A DNA stretch of 64,000 nt from Glycomyces harbinensis (GCF_900101745.1 NZ_FNAD01000008.1:62001-126000); one strand, 5' to 3'. Shown: positions 1-8,658, numbered from the stretch's first letter. Notes: a model not told the origin generated them from the sequence alone. A program made the numbers and translations.

Positions 1-95
1 TGTCCCTCACTGAGCTCCCCCGTTCAACCACGATAGGCCGCCCCTGTGACGCCGCCACCAGGTGAAACACCTTCGGCATCCGGGCGGCGTCTCCG

Positions 96-1235
96 TCAGG
101 CGTGATCGAGGCCCAGTTCCATCTCGGGCTTGCCGTACCAGGCCCGCAGCCGGTCGGCGCCGCGGCGCAGGGCCGCGATCTCCGCGGCGGTGAACCCGCG
201 GACCCGCCAGGTCTCCACCAGCAACACGTCCCGCTTCGGCGTCGCCTTCCAGTTGCCGATGACCTGGCCGTCGAGCAGGATCGCCGAGTTGAACCGCGGC
301 CGGTCCGGGAACACCGACCGCGGCATCGAATGGTGCAGCACCAGGTCCTTCGAGTCGGTGTAGGAGCACATCATCTCGTCGAAGCCCTGCACGAAGTCGA
401 CCACCGGCCCGCCCTCGCGCGGCGCCGGCGGCTCGTGGGCGAAGTAGAGCGTGAACCCCTCGACCTGGACCTCCTCAAGGCCCAGGTCGGCCACCGCCGC
501 CTTCGCGTCCGCCACCTTCAACGTCGCCCAGCGCGTGAAGTCCTTGACGGTCGCCGGCCCCCGCGACGCGAAGAACCGCCGCGCGAGCTCCCGGATCGCC
601 TCGTCCTGCGCGATCGGGCCCGCCGGGACCCGCTCGTCGAAGTTCGCGTACGTCTGCTTGGCGCCCTTGGGCGTCCCCGAGCAGACCACCATGCTCAACT
701 CGGCGTGCGCGAGCAGATGCCCCAACCGCTGCCCGGTCGGATCCGGGATGCCCGCCTCCGCCAGCGCCGCCGAGGCCTCCTCGCGGGTCAGGTGGCGCCC
801 GCCCGCGGTGGCCTCGGCGAGTGCGGCCGTCGCCCGCGCGAAGAGCGCGGCGTCGAAGCCGAACGCGCGGTCGTTGGTGCCCATCAGCTGCTTGACCCGG
901 TCGGCGCTGGCCGTCAGCATCATCCGCAGATCGCCCACGGGCACGGTGTGCCAGGTGGGGCGCAGCACGTGGGTGCGCACGACCGCGCCCTGCTCGATGA
1001 GCGCGTCGACCGCTTTGGGACCGGCGAAGGCCAGGCCCTCGTCGTCGGGGACGGCGCGCATCGCGGGGGTGAGTTTGGAGGGCTGGTACTCCTGGGACTG
1101 GACCGCGCCCAGGTGCGCGAACGCGTCCATCGGTGTGGCGAATCGCTCGCCCCAGAGTCGCTGCGAGTGGGCGCGCCACGAGGCGATCGCCCCCGGCGCG
1201 AGGTCCATGCCGGTACGGCCGGTGGGTGTTGCCAT
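96..1235 (-). CDS. Winged-helix DNA-binding protein, HTH_42 (AlkZ-related)
   Basis: The product is 379 aa, a usual length for the HTH_42 family of tandem winged-helix domains, which includes the DNA glycosylases AlkZ and AlkX/YcaQ that remove bulky alkyl adducts or unhook crosslinks. A Q-S-Q triplet at residues 46-48 (within GAVQSQEYQP) lies where AlkZ enzymes carry the catalytic Q-x-Q/D motif, and a conserved RPTWH follows at residues 92-96. Family membership is seen; glycosylase activity is inference, since many actinobacterial relatives are untested. The first ATG has no clear Shine-Dalgarno, and a second ATG lies nine codons in, at 1208. It is monocistronic and divergent from the next gene. 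Confidence 0.8.
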   Translation of the reverse strand: MATPTGRTGMDLAPGAIASWRAHSQRLWGERFATPMDAFAHLGAVQSQEYQPSKLTPAMRAVPDDEGLAFAGPKAVDALIEQGAVVRTHVLRPTWHTVPVGDLRMMLTASADRVKQLMGTNDRAFGFDAALFARATAALAEATAGGRHLTREEASAALAEAGIPDPTGQRLGHLLAHAELSMVVCSGTPKGAKQTYANFDERVPAGPIAQDEAIRELARRFFASRGPATVKDFTRWATLKVADAKAAVADLGLEEVQVEGFTLYFAHEPPAPREGGPVVDFVQGFDEMMCSYTDSKDLVLHHSMPRSVFPDRPRFNSAILLDGQVIGNWKATPKRDVLLVETWRVRGFTAAEIAALRRGADRLRAWYGKPEMELGLDHA

Positions 1236-1369
1236 GCGCTCATGCTAGCGGCCGCATACGACACGAGCACTCCATCGATCCGCGTCCGCGGCCCGCATGG
1301 CGGGGATCACCAGGTGCGACTGTGAATGACCGGGTGGACGCGGTTGCGAAGAACGGCCACAATTACGGC

Positions 1370-2059
1370 ATGTCCCTTCCGAACGCGGTACTCAGGCTCT
1401 CCACGGACGTTCTCGCCGACATCAACGACGACGAACGCCTCGCGTTCGCCTACGCGCACGGCCCGGCCCTGTCCGGATTCGGGGAGGAGGCCGAGCTGGT
1501 GTGCGTCTGGGAGACCGACGAGGTCCCCGCTGACGCGAGCGACGAGGCCGTGCACCTCACGGTCGCGCGGTTCCAGGAACTGCTCGACGAACTCGACCGG
1601 GGCGAGGGCTGGCGCGAGCCGGGCGACGAGGCGCTGCACGTCATCGGGCGTTTCGCCGAGGGCACGCTCCTGGCCGACGACTCGGAGCTTGGCTCGAAGG
1701 CCCGGGCCGAGGTCACCGAGTTCCCGCAGGCTTTGGCCGACGCGTCCCGCGAGGCGGTGGCGAACGAGTCCGAGTCGCTCGCAAAGCGGCTGGGCGACGC
1801 GGAGGACCCGTGGGAGCTGGCGGAGGCCCTGACGGGCGGCCTGCACCGCGCGTACGTGGCGCTGTTCGCGGCGAGCGGGCACTTCTTCCCGGGCCGCGAG
1901 AACCGGGCGGCGTTCGTCGAGCGGTACCTGCTGGGCGACGAGATCCCGGAGGCCGAAGCGGCGGTCTGGGCGGCGGCGGGAGCCCCGGCCCAGGAGCGGG
2001 CCGAACGCCTCCCGGAGGCATGGAGGGCCCTGGCACGAGCGGTCCTCGACAACTGCTGA
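1370..2059 (+). CDS. Hypothetical protein, possibly nucleotidyltransferase-like
   Basis: This is an acidic soluble protein of 229 aa with no firm family assignment. Near residues 25-45 it has a Gly/Ser turn followed by an acidic beta strand (SGFGEEAELVCVWE), and near residue 165 a helical segment LHRAYVALFAASGHFFPG. Both recall DUF4037-type nucleotidyltransferase-fold proteins, whose C-terminal helix carries a similar ...FaLn..YfPg motif. The catalytic acidic triad cannot be assigned with confidence. The ATG at 1370 is the first methionine that leaves the upstream gene's promoter region free. The stop lies only 10-20 nt before a tRNA-like fragment. Confidence 0.55.
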   Translation: MSLPNAVLRLSTDVLADINDDERLAFAYAHGPALSGFGEEAELVCVWETDEVPADASDEAVHLTVARFQELLDELDRGEGWREPGDEALHVIGRFAEGTLLADDSELGSKARAEVTEFPQALADASREAVANESESLAKRLGDAEDPWELAEALTGGLHRAYVALFAASGHFFPGRENRAAFVERYLLGDEIPEAEAAVWAAAGAPAQERAERLPEAWRALARAVLDNC

Positions 2060-2069
2060 AAAAGCCTCG

Positions 2070-2103
2070 AACCCCAGTGTGGGTTCGAATCCCACCCGGG
2101 CGA
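2070..2103 (+). other. tRNA-like 3' fragment (T-arm plus acceptor 3' strand)
   Basis: A perfect T-arm is present: stem GTGGG (2079-2083), loop TTCGAAT (2084-2090), stem CCCAC (2091-2095). It is followed by seven bases that could be an acceptor 3' strand (2096-2102) and a discriminator-like A. No matching 5' acceptor strand (CGCCCGG), D-arm or anticodon arm lies upstream, where the coding region ends at 2059. This looks like the 3' end of a tRNA left by a past integration or rearrangement, or a chance T-arm. It lies 70 nt from the intact tRNA-Arg but differs from it in sequence. Confidence 0.4.
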
Positions 2104-2130
2104 TGATGCAGGGCACATCCGAGTACCCGG

Positions 2131-2160
2131 TTGCAGTTCCGATTCGGGCCCAGGTAAGGT
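2131..2160 (+). promoter_or_regulatory. Promoter of tRNA-Arg
   Basis: A -35 TTGCAG (2131-2136) and a -10 TAAGGT (2155-2160) are separated by 18 nt, and the -10 ends 12 nt before the first base of the tRNA. It fits a housekeeping sigma promoter giving a short 5' leader. Confidence 0.5.
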
Positions 2161-2172
2161 TATGCCCGGCAA

Positions 2173-2248
2173 GCGCCGCTAGCTCAACGGATAGAGCATC
2201 TGACTACGGATCAGAAGGTTGGGGGTTCGAATCCCTCGCGGCGCACCA
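2173..2248 (+). tRNA. tRNA-Arg (anticodon ACG)
   Basis: This is a complete 76-nt cloverleaf. Acceptor strand GCGCCGC (2173-2179) pairs with GCGGCGC (2238-2244), followed by discriminator A and an encoded CCA (2246-2248). The anticodon stem TCTGA/TCAGA encloses the loop CTACGGA, giving anticodon ACG for CGN arginine codons after A34-to-inosine editing. The T-arm loop is TTCGAAT. It has its own promoter and terminator, so it is a single-gene transcription unit. Confidence 0.97.
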
Positions 2249-2274
2249 ATAACTCAGCATTCGAACATTCGCAG

Positions 2275-2307
2275 ACGCTGGTGGGTAGATCTCCCACCGG
2301 CGTTTTT
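2275..2307 (+). terminator. Rho-independent terminator after tRNA-Arg
   Basis: A GC-rich hairpin (ACGCTGGTGGG paired with CCCACCGGCGT, loop around TAGATCT) is followed by a run of five T. It begins 27 nt after the CCA end and ends the tRNA transcript. Confidence 0.8.
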
Positions 2308-2357
2308 GCTGTCCCGAGATGCCGGCCAGCGCCGTCACGAACGCCGACCGATGGGGT

Positions 2358-3464
2358 TCAGGGCAGTTCCCATCCGGTTTGCGGGAAGGCCATCGCCACG
2401 GCCGCGTAGAGCGCGGCCAGCGGAGTCAGGACGACGTAGAGGACCGCGAAGGTCTGGAGGGGCCCGAACCAGCGCGTGACGAAGCGGGCGCCTTCTTTGA
2501 AGTCGGGGGCGTCGCGTGATTCGCCGCCGGAGTTGACGACCCCGGCGGCGAAGACGAGGACGGCGACGCCGAACCACCAGGGGCGGTCGTCGAGGCCGAG
2601 CAGGCCGAAGGCCATGAGCGGGACGAATTCGAGGATGCCGGCCTCGAACTTGGGGTGCTTGCCGCGGATCGCCGCGGGGAACGTGACCGCCATGATCGCG
2701 CTCATGCCCGCGAAGATGGTGCCGAAGGGTCCGAAGCCGGTGTGCCAGGCCGCGAACGCGGTCGCGGTGATGGCCCCGGCGGACAGGGCGAAAGGCAAGG
2801 GGCCCTTGGCGTAGTAGTCGTCCTCGATCCGGCCGGCGACGGCGGTGAGGACGAACATCGCCGCGGCGGCGATCAGGAGCCCGAGGTAGGGCTCGGTGAT
2901 CGTCCCGATCCAGAAGCCGAGGCCGGCGGCGACGGTGTAGGTGACCAGAGCGTCGAGGCCCGCGCCCTTCTGGCGCGGTTCGGAGGCGTCCCACGTGAGG
3001 TTCCAGCCTTGCGCGACCATGGCGATGAGGAGCGCCCAGGCGCCCGTCACCACCGGCAGCAGCACTCCGGCGTGCGCCGCCGCGAACCCTTTCAGGGGGA
3101 TCACCGCGACGATCGCCTCGGGGGTCGTCATCGCCGCGGCGACCGCGAGCGCGCACGCGAGCGGGAGGCGGATGTTGCGGACGGCCTCGAGCGGGTGGCG
3201 GGCCACGTCGAGCCAGTTCCAGGACGCGGGCGCGCGCCGCTCGGACGACTCGCCCGCGGGACCGGAGACGATCGTCGCGATGATCGAGGCCATGCCGGCC
3301 AGGACCGCGCCGGTCGCGGCGATGGCGAGCGCGGCGGGCCCTGTGAGCAGGTTGACCACGGACCCGGCGAACGTGGCGCACATCGTCAGGATGCCGACCA
3401 CGACGGCGGCGACGAGGACCGGGCGGCGGCCGCGGGGCCCGGTCGTTTCGGGGTCGTCCATCAC
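2358..3464 (-). CDS. Multi-pass membrane protein of unknown function
   Basis: The 368-aa product has about ten hydrophobic helices: two near residues 15-65, a short cytoplasmic loop with charged residues around 68-90, then helices from about 98 to the C-terminus. No transporter signature or catalytic motif is recognisable. Conserved-looking polar loops include WNLTWDASEPRQKG and GESRDAPDFKEGARF. The start ATG at 3464 gives a short cytoplasmic N-terminus rich in Asp, Glu and Arg. It may form a loose group with the following DUF6585 gene, transcribed in the same direction with a gap of about 110 nt. Function is unknown. Confidence 0.7.
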   Translation of the reverse strand: MMDDPETTGPRGRRPVLVAAVVVGILTMCATFAGSVVNLLTGPAALAIAATGAVLAGMASIIATIVSGPAGESSERRAPASWNWLDVARHPLEAVRNIRLPLACALAVAAAMTTPEAIVAVIPLKGFAAAHAGVLLPVVTGAWALLIAMVAQGWNLTWDASEPRQKGAGLDALVTYTVAAGLGFWIGTITEPYLGLLIAAAAMFVLTAVAGRIEDDYYAKGPLPFALSAGAITATAFAAWHTGFGPFGTIFAGMSAIMAVTFPAAIRGKHPKFEAGILEFVPLMAFGLLGLDDRPWWFGVAVLVFAAGVVNSGGESRDAPDFKEGARFVTRWFGPLQTFAVLYVVLTPLAALYAAVAMAFPQTGWELP

Positions 3465-3576
3465 CGTTCCAGAGGGGCTCGACAGTGGGGCGCATAAGCG
3501 CAGGGGGGCAAGGGAACTCGGCGCCGAGGCCGGTAGGCCAGGATACCGGGATTCCCCGGTGGGGGGTGCGCCGACG

Positions 3577-4413
3577 TCAGGTCCACTCGAGACCGGTCCT
3601 GGCGCGCACCGCCTCTTGGAGGACGAAGAAGTTGGGGATCGTGTAGACCGGTTCGCGGGTGCGGAAGAGGCGGTCGGCGGACTTGAAGAGCGCGACGCCG
3701 TCGCGCAGCGAGACGGCTTGGAGGCGGTTCCAGGCGATGGCGGCGCCGTCGATCGTGAGTGCGTTCCGGTCGATCACGAGGTCGCCGAAGGCGAGTCGCT
3801 CGCCCCGGTCGATGCGGGCGAGGACGTCGGGGAGCTGCGCGCGGGTGACGGCCTGCTGGATCACCGGGCCCCATTCCTCGGGGCGGGAGAAGGCCGCGCC
3901 GAGCGTGAAGTTCGCGAGGTCGCCTTGGAGGTTGGCGATCGCTGAGGCGGCCGCGCCCTTGGGGTCGCCGATGGCGATCGGGTGGGCTTCGGGGCCGGTG
4001 AGCAGGTAGTTGTACGTGGTGAGGCCGGTCTGCGGGTAGTGGAAGAGGCGCTGGTGGACGCGGGCGGTGTCCCACCAGAAGATGGAGACGAGTGTCTTGG
4101 GGCCCTTGACGATGAGGCCGTGGTCGTAGAGGCGGAGCACGTCGTCGGCGCCGGACTTCCGCTTCGTGTGGACCACGTTGAGGACGCCGAGGCCGATGAA
4201 CAGCGTGAAGATCACGAGCATGATGACGCCGAAGCTGTTCTGCAGCATGTTGGTCCCGGCGAGGCACGCCGCGGTGATCAGGTAGATCGCGCCGGCGATG
4301 GTGAGCGGCAGGACGAACGGCGCGGGCCGGGGCCGGTATTCGGCCCGCCAGTTGCCGAGTCCGGCCTGGTAGGCGATGTCGTCGAATTCGTTGGGCGCTG
4401 CATGTTGAGTCAC
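3577..4413 (-). CDS. DUF6585-family membrane protein
   Basis: The 278-aa product has a short cytoplasmic N-terminus and two adjacent transmembrane helices (about residues 32-54 and 60-82), followed by a soluble beta-rich domain. The segment LRLYDHGLIVKGP with a nearby W-W-D (FWWDTARV) is the kind of bacterial PH-like 'display region' typical of DUF6585 proteins from Streptomyces and relatives. The second half contains a repeat-like motif (DLVIDRNALTIDGAAIAWNR) resembling the same fold again. The role is unknown; membrane-surface sensing is only a guess from the topology. Confidence 0.65.
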   Translation of the reverse strand: MTQHAAPNEFDDIAYQAGLGNWRAEYRPRPAPFVLPLTIAGAIYLITAACLAGTNMLQNSFGVIMLVIFTLFIGLGVLNVVHTKRKSGADDVLRLYDHGLIVKGPKTLVSIFWWDTARVHQRLFHYPQTGLTTYNYLLTGPEAHPIAIGDPKGAAASAIANLQGDLANFTLGAAFSRPEEWGPVIQQAVTRAQLPDVLARIDRGERLAFGDLVIDRNALTIDGAAIAWNRLQAVSLRDGVALFKSADRLFRTREPVYTIPNFFVLQEAVRARTGLEWT

Positions 4414-4530
4414 GTCTGCACCGTAGGGGCGGCGGCCATGAGTCCGTCATCGATCGGTCATCACGGTGCCGGTCGAGCAGGCCGGGGCCGCCGAGTCGTT
4501 CGGATTCGGCGGCCTCCGGCGTTGCGGCGT

Positions 4531-4890
4531 CTATAGGCGGTGTCGCGGCTGGGCGTTGGCGTGGATGAGGTCGCAGTGATCGAGGCGCCAGCCGTGGGGC
4601 GTGGTCCTGAAGGTCAGCGTCATGGCCTGGTGGCCGGTGCCGTTCTCGACCATGGCGACGATCTCGGCGGTGTCCGGGTTGGGGCAGAAGGCGCGGGCCA
4701 CACGGACCTGCTTGAAGCGGGTCGGGACGCGGCGGCGGATTCTGGTGAAGGCCGCCCAGCCGTTGTCGGTCGCCAGCAGGCGGGCGTCGGCGGCGGGTTT
4801 GCGGCCTGTCAGGACGTTCAGGAAGAAGGTGGAATAGGAGACGGCTTGTCGCGGTGAGATTCGGGTCGTCATGTCGTTGCGGCACTGCAT
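4531..4890 (-). CDS. Rv3235-like small protein
   Basis: This 119-aa protein starts with a helical segment (RQAVSYSTFFLNVLTG) and ends in three to four predicted strands (VRVARAFCPNPDTAEIVAMV...MTLTFRTTPHGWRLDHCDLI). The layout matches Rv3235-family actinobacterial proteins, whose C-terminal half resembles an NTF2- or cystatin-like sheet ending in W-r-c/d. The start at 4890 is supported by GGAGG four nucleotides upstream; the second ATG (4872) has none. A good promoter lies just upstream. In mycobacteria and Streptomyces the family is often near secA-linked genes, but that context is absent here, so the assignment is tentative. Confidence 0.6.
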   Translation of the reverse strand: MQCRNDMTTRISPRQAVSYSTFFLNVLTGRKPAADARLLATDNGWAAFTRIRRRVPTRFKQVRVARAFCPNPDTAEIVAMVENGTGHQAMTLTFRTTPHGWRLDHCDLIHANAQPRHRL

Positions 4891-4928
4891 GGTTCCTCCA
4901 ACAGATCGGTGGGGACCGGTCGAGGAGG

Positions 4929-4957
4929 AATCTATTGGTGACGCATCGTGAAGTCAA
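4929..4957 (-). promoter_or_regulatory. Promoter of the Rv3235-like gene
   Basis: On the minus strand, TTGACT (4957-4952) and TAGATT (4934-4929) are separated by exactly 17 nt. This is one of the closest matches to a sigma-70-type consensus seen in the window. The predicted transcript start leaves a leader of about 30 nt with GGAGG before the ATG at 4890. Confidence 0.65.
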
Positions 4958-5062
4958 TCGCACTGACGGTGAACACGGTCGGGTGAGATCGCGGGGATTG
5001 TGGACTCCTGACGACCGCCGCCGTGTCGGCTGCTCGTCGTTAGCGACACCAGCCCGGCGGTA

Positions 5063-5137
5063 AGGGTTCCAAACTGCGGAACCCTACAAAAAACAAGAAA
5101 TCCGCCTTGGCGTGTCGCCGTCGGCGTGGCGGATTTC
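5063..5137 (-). terminator. Terminator with two tandem hairpins after the DUF4291 gene
   Basis: In the direction of the DUF4291 gene, a 10-bp stem (GAAATCCGCC with GGCGGATTTC, 5137-5128 and 5106-5097) is followed by TTGTTTTTTG. A second hairpin (AGGGTTCC/GGAACCCT, 5085-5063) comes next. The first alone is a textbook intrinsic terminator. The second may be a backup. Confidence 0.8.
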
Positions 5138-5151
5138 GGGGCGGGTCCGCC

Positions 5152-5760
5152 TCACTTTTCGCGGTCGGCGCCTATGTGGGTCGCCAGGGCCTCTTCCAGC
5201 GGGTACGGCTGTTCGACCGGGAGGAGTGCCCTCGCTTTGTCGTTGTCTCCGTTGACCACGTGAGCCTCGATCGCTCGGGCCCGGTCCGTGGCGTCGGCGA
5301 TGCCGGTGATCCATTCGGCCACGTATCGGTCGACCGCTTCGCCGGAGAGGCCGACCTGGATCGAGCGGTGATCGAGGCGGTTCAGGTGCAGGTCGCGTTC
5401 GGGATCCCATTGGATCCGGACCGGGGACGCGCTCAACCGCTCTTGCCACTGCTCGTGGGTTTCGCCTGCCGCCGGCTTGCTGCCGCACGAGTGTGCCAGC
5501 GCCCAGGCGAAACCCTCGCGGCTGATCGTGATGGCGAGGACTCTGGTCTGGCCGGGCTTGGCGGCCCAGCCGCAGCGGTACATCATCCACAGGAACGAGG
5601 GCTTGATCCAGGTCATGCGCTGGCGCTTGAAGGGGGAGACGAAGGTCTGGGCGGCGAGAGCCGGTTCGGCGACGTGCGGATCGTACGCCTGGTAGACGGT
5701 GATCGCGTCGTCGTCATAACTGGCGCGGATCTGCCGCGCCGGGGGTCGAGGGTCTTCCAT
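5152..5760 (-). CDS. DUF4291 domain-containing protein
   Basis: The 202-aa product carries the whole DUF4291 signature: RQIRASYDD near the start, ITVYQAYD, RMTWIKPSFLWMMYR and VLAITISREGF. This family is widespread in actinobacteria and some eukaryotes; its function is unknown. The open frame extends upstream to a TTG at 5796, but the ATG at 5760 begins just before RQIRA, where family members start, so it is preferred. It is a single gene closed by a strong double terminator. The N-terminal half is far more conserved in character than the Glu/Arg-rich C-terminal half. Confidence 0.85.
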   Translation of the reverse strand: MEDPRPPARQIRASYDDDAITVYQAYDPHVAEPALAAQTFVSPFKRQRMTWIKPSFLWMMYRCGWAAKPGQTRVLAITISREGFAWALAHSCGSKPAAGETHEQWQERLSASPVRIQWDPERDLHLNRLDHRSIQVGLSGEAVDRYVAEWITGIADATDRARAIEAHVVNGDNDKARALLPVEQPYPLEEALATHIGADREK

Positions 5761-5812
5761 GACCCGGATGTTCGCAGCACGCGGGCACGCCCGCAAGCGC
5801 GATTCCGGGAGC

Positions 5813-8008
5813 TCAGGGCCGGCCGAGGCCGAGGCGGGCCCGTTCGGCGGCGATGATGCGCTGTTCCAAGGGGATCGAGTCGTCGCCGAGCGTCGCCACG
5901 GCGGTGGCGGTCGCCATCAGGCCCGTCGACTTCGCGTCGCTCTGGCGCGCGTAGTGCTCGAACAGGAGTTCCTTGTGCTCCTGCACCTCCCGGATCCGCT
6001 CGTCCACGCCGTCCTTGACGAGCAGTCGGTGCACCTGGACGCGGCGGGTCTGGCCCATGCGGTGGGCCCGGGCGACCGCCTGCTGTTCGATGCTGGGCTT
6101 CCATTGCGGCTCAGCGAGAACCACGACCGATGCCGCCTGGATGTTGAGGCCGACGCCGCCGGCCTCGATCTGCGCCAGGATCACCGCCGGGCCCTCGCGC
6201 CGCGCGAACTCGTCGATCATGCCCTGGCGTTTCGCGGCCGCGACCTTGCCGGTGATCGGGCCGAGCGCGGAGTCCCCGAGCCGCTCTCCGACGGCCTTGA
6301 GCACGTCGAGGAAGTACGAGAACACGATGACCTTCTGCCCTTCGGCGCCCGCGTCCTCGACGAGTTCGGCCAGCCGCTCCAGTTTCGCCGAGCCCGGCAT
6401 GGCGGAGGAGGCGCGGCGCATGCCCATGAGGTTCTTGCGCCGCACCTGCTCGCGGTACTCGTCCTCGTCCCCGGCGTTGAACTGGACCCACTCCTCGACC
6501 TCGATCTTCTCGGGCAGTTCGGTGAGCACGTCTTCCTGGTTGCGCCGCAGGTACACCGGAGCGACAGTCTGCCGGAACGCGGCCGCCCCCACGACGGCGT
6601 CGCCCTCCCCGACCCGCTGCGCGAGGTCGGGCCTGAGGTGGCCGACGAGCGCCTTGAACTCCTGGACGCGGTTCTCCATCGGCGTGCCGGACAGGAGGAG
6701 CGCCCGCCTCGAACGCCCGATGACACCGCCGACGGCCTTGCTGCGCTTGGCGTTCGGGTTCTTGATGTAGTGGGCCTCGTCGACGACCACCAGCGCGAGC
6801 TTCGCCCGCCGCGGCAGGGACTCGAGCCGGTCGATGGTGTTGAACGTGGTCACGGCGACGCCGCCGCTGCGCAGCCACCTGCGGGCCTCGTCCTCCCGTC
6901 CGGGCCCGTGCAGACCGAAGGCCTCAAGGCGGGTGTGCTTGCGGATCTCATTGAGCCAGTTGGGGACGACGCTCGCCGGGCAGATGACGAGGCAGCGGCG
7001 CTCCCCGTTGGCGGCGAGATGCGCGGCGACGGCGAGGGCCTGGATGGTCTTGCCCAGGCCCATCTCGTCGCCGATGATCGCCTTCCGCTGGTAGATCGCG
7101 TATTTCGCGCCGAACAGCTGGTAGAAGCGGAGGTCGGTGCGCAGCAGCGACCCGTCGAACGGCAGCGTCTCGATCTCCTGCCGCAGATCGGCGTCGACGA
7201 AGTCCTCGGCGCGCTCGGCGTCCTCCTCGTCGGAGCCCGTGATCCTGGCGAGGGCGGTGTTGACGCTCGCGGCCTGCTGCTCGTAGTCGCGCCACAGCTC
7301 GTCAGAGGTCCAGCGCTCGGGCCGGGCCCGGTCGATCGCCGCGGCGAGATCCCGTTCCAGGACACGGGTCTCGCCATCGGCGTTGGCCGCCTCGAGAGCT
7401 TCGAGCCCCGCCAGCGCCTCGTCTTTGCGCTTGCGACGGGAGAAGAGCATCGCGAGCCTGCTGCCGGCCCGATCGGCCGCGGCGAAGTACGGCTCGGCGC
7501 GGCTCCTGAAGCGGTGCACGGCCTCCCGGAGGTCGTCCACCGCCGCCGCGGCGTCCCGTTCGGCCCGCAGGTGGGCGAGGATGCGGGAATGCCGGGGGTC
7601 CCGCCGGGCAGGGTCGAACCGGGGCCGTGTATCCACGACAGACTGAGCCGCGAGCCGTTCGGCTGCGGCCTTGATCTCATCGACGGTCTGCGCGCCGATC
7701 CCCGGGATCTCCAGAAGCTGTTCACGGGTGTTCGCGAGCACATCGGCGACCGTGCTGATCCCGGCCTGCTCGAGCTTCGCCAACCGCAGCCCTTTGGCGA
7801 CCTTCTTGAGCTCCGTGACGCGCATCGTCACAAGCCGCCCGGAGACCTCCTCCTGAGCAAGATCAGCGACATACCCGCGCACCGCATCCCGCAACCGCGC
7901 GGGAGCGGCGGCAAGACTGTCGTACCGCCGCAGAGTGTCACGAGCACGGGCGACCTGCGAGCGCGCGCGCTCGCGTGTCTTCCGCTTGTCGCGTGGGTCG
8001 CTGGCCAT
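5813..8008 (-). CDS. SNF2-family DEAD/DEAH-like helicase with N-terminal HhH region
   Basis: The 731-aa protein has an N-terminal helical region with a helix-hairpin-helix element around residues 90-125 (LEIPGIGAQTVDEI), a long coiled stretch, then a Swi2/Snf2 ATPase. Motif I GDEMGLGKT is near residues 312-320, motif II DEAH near 408, motif III LLLSGTPMEN, and the C-terminal RecA lobe has AGGVGLNIQAA and QAVARAHRMGQ (motifs V and VI). It would translocate on double-stranded DNA in repair or remodelling. The ATG at 8008 is chosen because AGGAG lies five nucleotides upstream; the longer frame from 8038 has no ribosome site. Confidence 0.9.
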   Translation of the reverse strand: MASDPRDKRKTRERARSQVARARDTLRRYDSLAAAPARLRDAVRGYVADLAQEEVSGRLVTMRVTELKKVAKGLRLAKLEQAGISTVADVLANTREQLLEIPGIGAQTVDEIKAAAERLAAQSVVDTRPRFDPARRDPRHSRILAHLRAERDAAAAVDDLREAVHRFRSRAEPYFAAADRAGSRLAMLFSRRKRKDEALAGLEALEAANADGETRVLERDLAAAIDRARPERWTSDELWRDYEQQAASVNTALARITGSDEEDAERAEDFVDADLRQEIETLPFDGSLLRTDLRFYQLFGAKYAIYQRKAIIGDEMGLGKTIQALAVAAHLAANGERRCLVICPASVVPNWLNEIRKHTRLEAFGLHGPGREDEARRWLRSGGVAVTTFNTIDRLESLPRRAKLALVVVDEAHYIKNPNAKRSKAVGGVIGRSRRALLLSGTPMENRVQEFKALVGHLRPDLAQRVGEGDAVVGAAAFRQTVAPVYLRRNQEDVLTELPEKIEVEEWVQFNAGDEDEYREQVRRKNLMGMRRASSAMPGSAKLERLAELVEDAGAEGQKVIVFSYFLDVLKAVGERLGDSALGPITGKVAAAKRQGMIDEFARREGPAVILAQIEAGGVGLNIQAASVVVLAEPQWKPSIEQQAVARAHRMGQTRRVQVHRLLVKDGVDERIREVQEHKELLFEHYARQSDAKSTGLMATATAVATLGDDSIPLEQRIIAAERARLGLGRP

Positions 8009-8202
8009 GGGGACTCCTGGGATGGGGAGGGCACCCATTGTATGAGCCGGAGCGCACCGCGATCGTTCCCATCAGCCTTTGCCGGTGTGAAGGCGCACGC
8101 ATCACGTCGTGAGCTGCTCGCGTGCTTGAACGTCGGCCCCGAGCCGCAATGGAACTTCCGAGCGCGGTTTCAACGCTCCCGGTCTCATCTCGTGTGCGTT
8201 GA

Positions 8203-8658
8203 TCAGGGCGTATGCGATTGGGGGTATCGGCGCAGGAGGTCGGTGATGCGGGCGGCCTGGTCGGTGCGCAGGCGCAGTTCGACTTCGCCGCTCCAGTCCG
8301 GGTGGGTCACGCCGAGGTCGTAGGTGACGGCCAGCTGGTTCGGGCGGCGTTCGGCGGCCGTGACGCTGTAGCGGTTCATCTCGGTCACTGGAACGTCGAT
8401 GTGCTTGAAACGGCGGGCGTACACGACGAAGCGCTTCGCGCTGAGTGCGACGGTGGCGACGATCCCGGTGCGCTTCCAGGACGCGTGCTGGCCGGGCATC
8501 TTCAAGCGGCGGAAGGTGACCGTGCCCGGCAGGGCTTCGGCGAGCAGGACGATGCCCTCGCTGCGCAGCGAATCCCGCAGTCCCTCGGGCAGGCGGGCCG
8601 TCCCGTACATGAGCCTTTGCAAAGGGTTCATGTCCGAACTGTAGTGGCCCCGCGCCAC
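8203..8658 (-). CDS. Hypothetical protein, beta-rich
   Basis: The product is 151 aa with no recognised family. After a short helical start the chain looks mostly beta: TVTFRRLKMPG, IVATVALSAKRFVVYARRF, VPVTEMNRYSVTA, LAVTYDLGVTHPDWSGEVELRLRT. It ends in a helix (DQAARITDLLRRY). This layout resembles a bacterial PH-like domain. An internal ATG at 8631 (MNPLQRLMYG) is an equally plausible start. There is no signal peptide or membrane helix. It is a single gene facing away from the Tat-exported DUF6528 gene. Confidence 0.55.
   Translation of the reverse strand: MARGHYSSDMNPLQRLMYGTARLPEGLRDSLRSEGIVLLAEALPGTVTFRRLKMPGQHASWKRTGIVATVALSAKRFVVYARRFKHIDVPVTEMNRYSVTAAERRPNQLAVTYDLGVTHPDWSGEVELRLRTDQAARITDLLRRYPQSHTP

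Noticed and set aside
5759-8323. An 854-codon plus-strand frame opposite the SNF2 helicase
   Set aside because: It is the antisense shadow of a gene with complete helicase motifs; its composition is biased to Arg/Ala/Gly/Leu and it has no recognisable domain.
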